Source of the DNA: Jannaschia rubra
GTDB lineage: Bacteria; Pseudomonadota; Alphaproteobacteria; Rhodobacterales; Rhodobacteraceae
DNA: 64,000 nucleotides
NCBI RefSeq assembly: GCF_001403735.1
Contig: NZ_CXPG01000012.1
Location: 124,001-188,000 of the forward strand
Reading direction: 5' to 3'
Under the pieces are notes generated by a model. The model made no database searches. It was not told the origin of the DNA and saw only the letters and a list, made by a program, of their open reading frames with translations. Positions 62,492-64,000 of this stretch are shown piece after piece. Made by a program: the position numbers and the translations under genes. Positions within the stretch are counted from its first letter, which is position 1; each line of letters opens with the position of its first letter.

Positions 62492-63856
62492 TTGGAATAT
62501 CAAACCTACAAAGATCAGATCACCTCGGAAGTTGCATCGCAGATAGAGAAACTGGGTTGTCAGCCTGTACTTTTTCTGGGTTCGGGGATATCGCGCCGAT
62601 ATTTTAATGCACCAAATTGGGTTGAGCTTTTACAACAGTTGGCCGAGGAGTGCCCACTGATTGATAAGGACTACGCCTACTATGCTCAGTCATGCTCAAG
62701 CGCCCCTCAAATAGGAAGCATCTTCGCTGATAAGTACCGAGAGTGGGCTTGGGGGAGCGGCAAAAACCAGTTTCCAGTCTCTCTATTCGAGTCAGACGTT
62801 GCGCCAGATGCGTTCTTAAAACACGCGGCGGCAACGATATTGAAGGGCAAGTGTCCCGCGACTTTGGCGGGCGTCGATGCCACGTATTCAGACGAAATCG
62901 CGGCAATGCAGGCGATAAAGCCCCATGCGGTTTTGACTACAAATTACGACACCCTGCTTGAGAGCATATTTTCCGATCACGCCGTTGTAATTGGCCAATC
63001 CGCTTTGAAGGGCATGCCCTTCGCCGTAGGCGAAATATTCAAATTTCATGGATGCGTTAACGATATCGAGCAAATTATCCTGACTTCGGAAGACTACGAG
63101 ACTTTCTACAAGAAAAAGAAATTTATCGCCGCACGATTGCTTTCGCTCTTCAACGAGCACCCAATGCTAATAGTCGGATATGGGGCAAACGACCCGAACG
63201 TTCAAGCGATCCTTTCGGACATTGACGAAGCGCTTGCCTTGCCTGGTTCACTAATCGAAAACATATACTTTGTTGAATATGATGCGGAGGCTGAGGCCAA
63301 AACTTCTTTGCCGATTGAGAAGCTGATCCAAATCGAAGACAACCGTAGCGTCCGGGTCAAACTCGTGGTCACCTCTGACCTCGAATGGGTATTCAAGGCC
63401 TTCAAATCACCCGATAACCTGAACTCCATTCCGCCAAGTATCATGCGCGCGATTCTCGCTAGGTCCTATGAGTTGGTAAGGTCTGATATCCCAAGAACCA
63501 AATTGGATGTTGATTTTGACTTCCTTGAGCGCAAGCTGGAAAACCAAGACGAGTTTGCGCAGCTTTTCGGCATAACAACCGTAAATGATGCATCCACAAT
63601 TTCCGCCAAATTCCCTTACTCGATCACGGAGCTTGGTAAGAAACTTGGAGGAAATAGTTGGCATCTAGCAGATAAGCTGATGAAAATGATCAAGGCCGAT
63701 ACGGGCGTGGATATAAAAGAAAGTGACAGCCGCTTTCAACATATGGTCAAGGTCAACAATTCCAAGTTTCATAAATACTCAGACGACGCCTTCGATCTTC
63801 TGAAAAAAGTGCAAGCGGCTGGCCATTGTGAAACTGAATGGCTGGAAGACACCTGA
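62492..63856 (+). CDS. SIR2-domain protein, probable anti-phage NADase
   Basis: 454 residues from a TTG at 62492, with GGGGAG upstream. The N-terminal half is a SIR2 fold: PVLFLGSGISRRY (about 26-37), the LTTNYDTLLES motif (148-158, with N151 and D153), catalytic-type histidine in IFKFHGCVND (H186) and IVGYGANDPNVQ (227-238). It lacks the zinc-binding cysteines of deacetylases, as in defence sirtuins that cleave NAD+ on infection. The C-terminal 200 residues are helical with no named domain, likely a sensor. The gene is strongly A+T-rich and stands alone, so it looks like recently acquired cargo. Confidence 0.88.
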   Translation: MEYQTYKDQITSEVASQIEKLGCQPVLFLGSGISRRYFNAPNWVELLQQLAEECPLIDKDYAYYAQSCSSAPQIGSIFADKYREWAWGSGKNQFPVSLFESDVAPDAFLKHAAATILKGKCPATLAGVDATYSDEIAAMQAIKPHAVLTTNYDTLLESIFSDHAVVIGQSALKGMPFAVGEIFKFHGCVNDIEQIILTSEDYETFYKKKKFIAARLLSLFNEHPMLIVGYGANDPNVQAILSDIDEALALPGSLIENIYFVEYDAEAEAKTSLPIEKLIQIEDNRSVRVKLVVTSDLEWVFKAFKSPDNLNSIPPSIMRAILARSYELVRSDIPRTKLDVDFDFLERKLENQDEFAQLFGITTVNDASTISAKFPYSITELGKKLGGNSWHLADKLMKMIKADTGVDIKESDSRFQHMVKVNNSKFHKYSDDAFDLLKKVQAAGHCETEWLEDT

Positions 63857-64000
63857 ACTAGGCAGACCCAGTTCTGTTACTCACGTCGAATGGCTAGCAA
63901 TGGCTGACACAGCTTTTCCGTAGCTAAAGTCCGATTCCGTTCCGTCTTCAAAATGGACGTAAAAACAGGTCGTCACGGCGTGAATACCGCCCGGTCTCTC
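63857..64000. other. Right-edge sequence with no recognised feature
   Basis: 144 bases after the SIR2 gene; no open frame, hairpin or tRNA sequence can be supported. The element clearly continues past the edge, because no second copy of the tRNA-Thr fragment is seen. Confidence 0.4.

Larger units (their letters stand above)
49683..64000 (+). mobile_element. Integrated phage-satellite-like (PICI-like) island, right end outside window
   Basis: The island starts at the tRNA-Thr fragment. In order it carries a tyrosine integrase, small HTH/AlpA-like genes, a primase-helicase, an origin-like inverted repeat and a terminase-small-subunit-like gene. A retron-type operon, several short hypothetical genes and a SIR2-domain gene follow. 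No capsid, portal, tail, lysis or large terminase gene is seen in 14 kb. This order (int, alpA, rep, ori, terS, cargo) is that of phage-inducible chromosomal islands. An unusual prophage remnant is the main alternative. Cargo genes at 56.2-56.8, 57.6-58.9 and 62.5-63.9 kb are markedly richer in A+T than the backbone. Confidence 0.75.

Noticed and set aside
49683-64000. Complete prophage
   Set aside because: No portal, capsid, tail, holin, endolysin or large terminase gene is seen in 14 kb, although the element runs on past the edge.
1-64000. CRISPR arrays, rRNA genes and insertion sequences
   Set aside because: No regularly spaced short repeats, no rRNA-like sequence and no transposase frame were found on either strand.

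Overview
This window looks like a chromosomal segment of a Rhodobacteraceae bacterium (Alphaproteobacteria). The evidence is high GC throughout, a single-cysteine DksA, a DUF1127 gene followed by an array of CCUCC-loop hairpins as in the CcsR RNAs of Rhodobacter, a dcw division cluster in alphaproteobacterial style, scattered his genes, and several Rhodobacteraceae-type hypothetical families (DUF2927, DUF502, DUF4112, RTX/Hint proteins).

Region 1-8750 is housekeeping: the end of an FAD monooxygenase, dksA, a MoxR ATPase with a VWA partner and a DUF2927 lipoprotein, a DUF421 membrane protein, an M48 protease, a PfkB sugar kinase and a DUF502 protein. Region 8800-18550 (minus strand) is the front of the division and wall cluster: mraZ, rsmH, ftsL, ftsI, murE, murF, mraY, an ACT-domain gene, a small membrane gene, murD. 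Most junctions overlap by 1-8 bases. A 734-base gene-free region upstream of mraZ holds a perfect hairpin, a DnaA-box-like dyad and a 16-base palindrome. Region 19270-25710 carries apbC/mrp, an MFS exporter, the DUF1127 gene with eight or so anti-Shine-Dalgarno hairpins, a STAS protein, a UvrD/PcrA helicase and an EF-hand protein. Pyruvate carboxylase follows at 25835-29275.

Region 29390-40520 has two tandem Flp-pilin/beta-domain fusion proteins, tRNA-Gly, a decayed RTX/Hint gene, and hisB, hisH, hisA, hisF, hisE interleaved with opposite-strand small exported proteins, then a PRC-barrel protein, a CoA-binding protein, a zinc-ribbon protein and rlmB. Region 40610-49520 has tRNA-Tyr, a tripartite tricarboxylate transporter (tctCBA) joined to an AtuA-like/DUF4387 pair, an AI-2E-type permease, a YihY/BrkB protein, DUF4112, an SDR and DUF488.

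From 49683 to the right edge lies an integrated element. It begins with a 47-base 3' fragment of tRNA-Thr(UGU) and then carries a tyrosine integrase, AlpA-like and other small HTH proteins, a primase-helicase, a nested inverted repeat that is a good origin candidate, and a terminase-small-subunit-like protein. No capsid, tail or large terminase genes are visible, so the layout resembles a phage satellite (PICI-like island). Its cargo is low in GC: a one-helix membrane protein, a retron-type operon (structured RNA region, 50-residue membrane peptide, XRE HTH, reverse transcriptase) and a SIR2-domain NADase-like protein. The likely job of this cargo is anti-phage defence. The right end of the element, and the intact tRNA-Thr expected there, lie outside the window.
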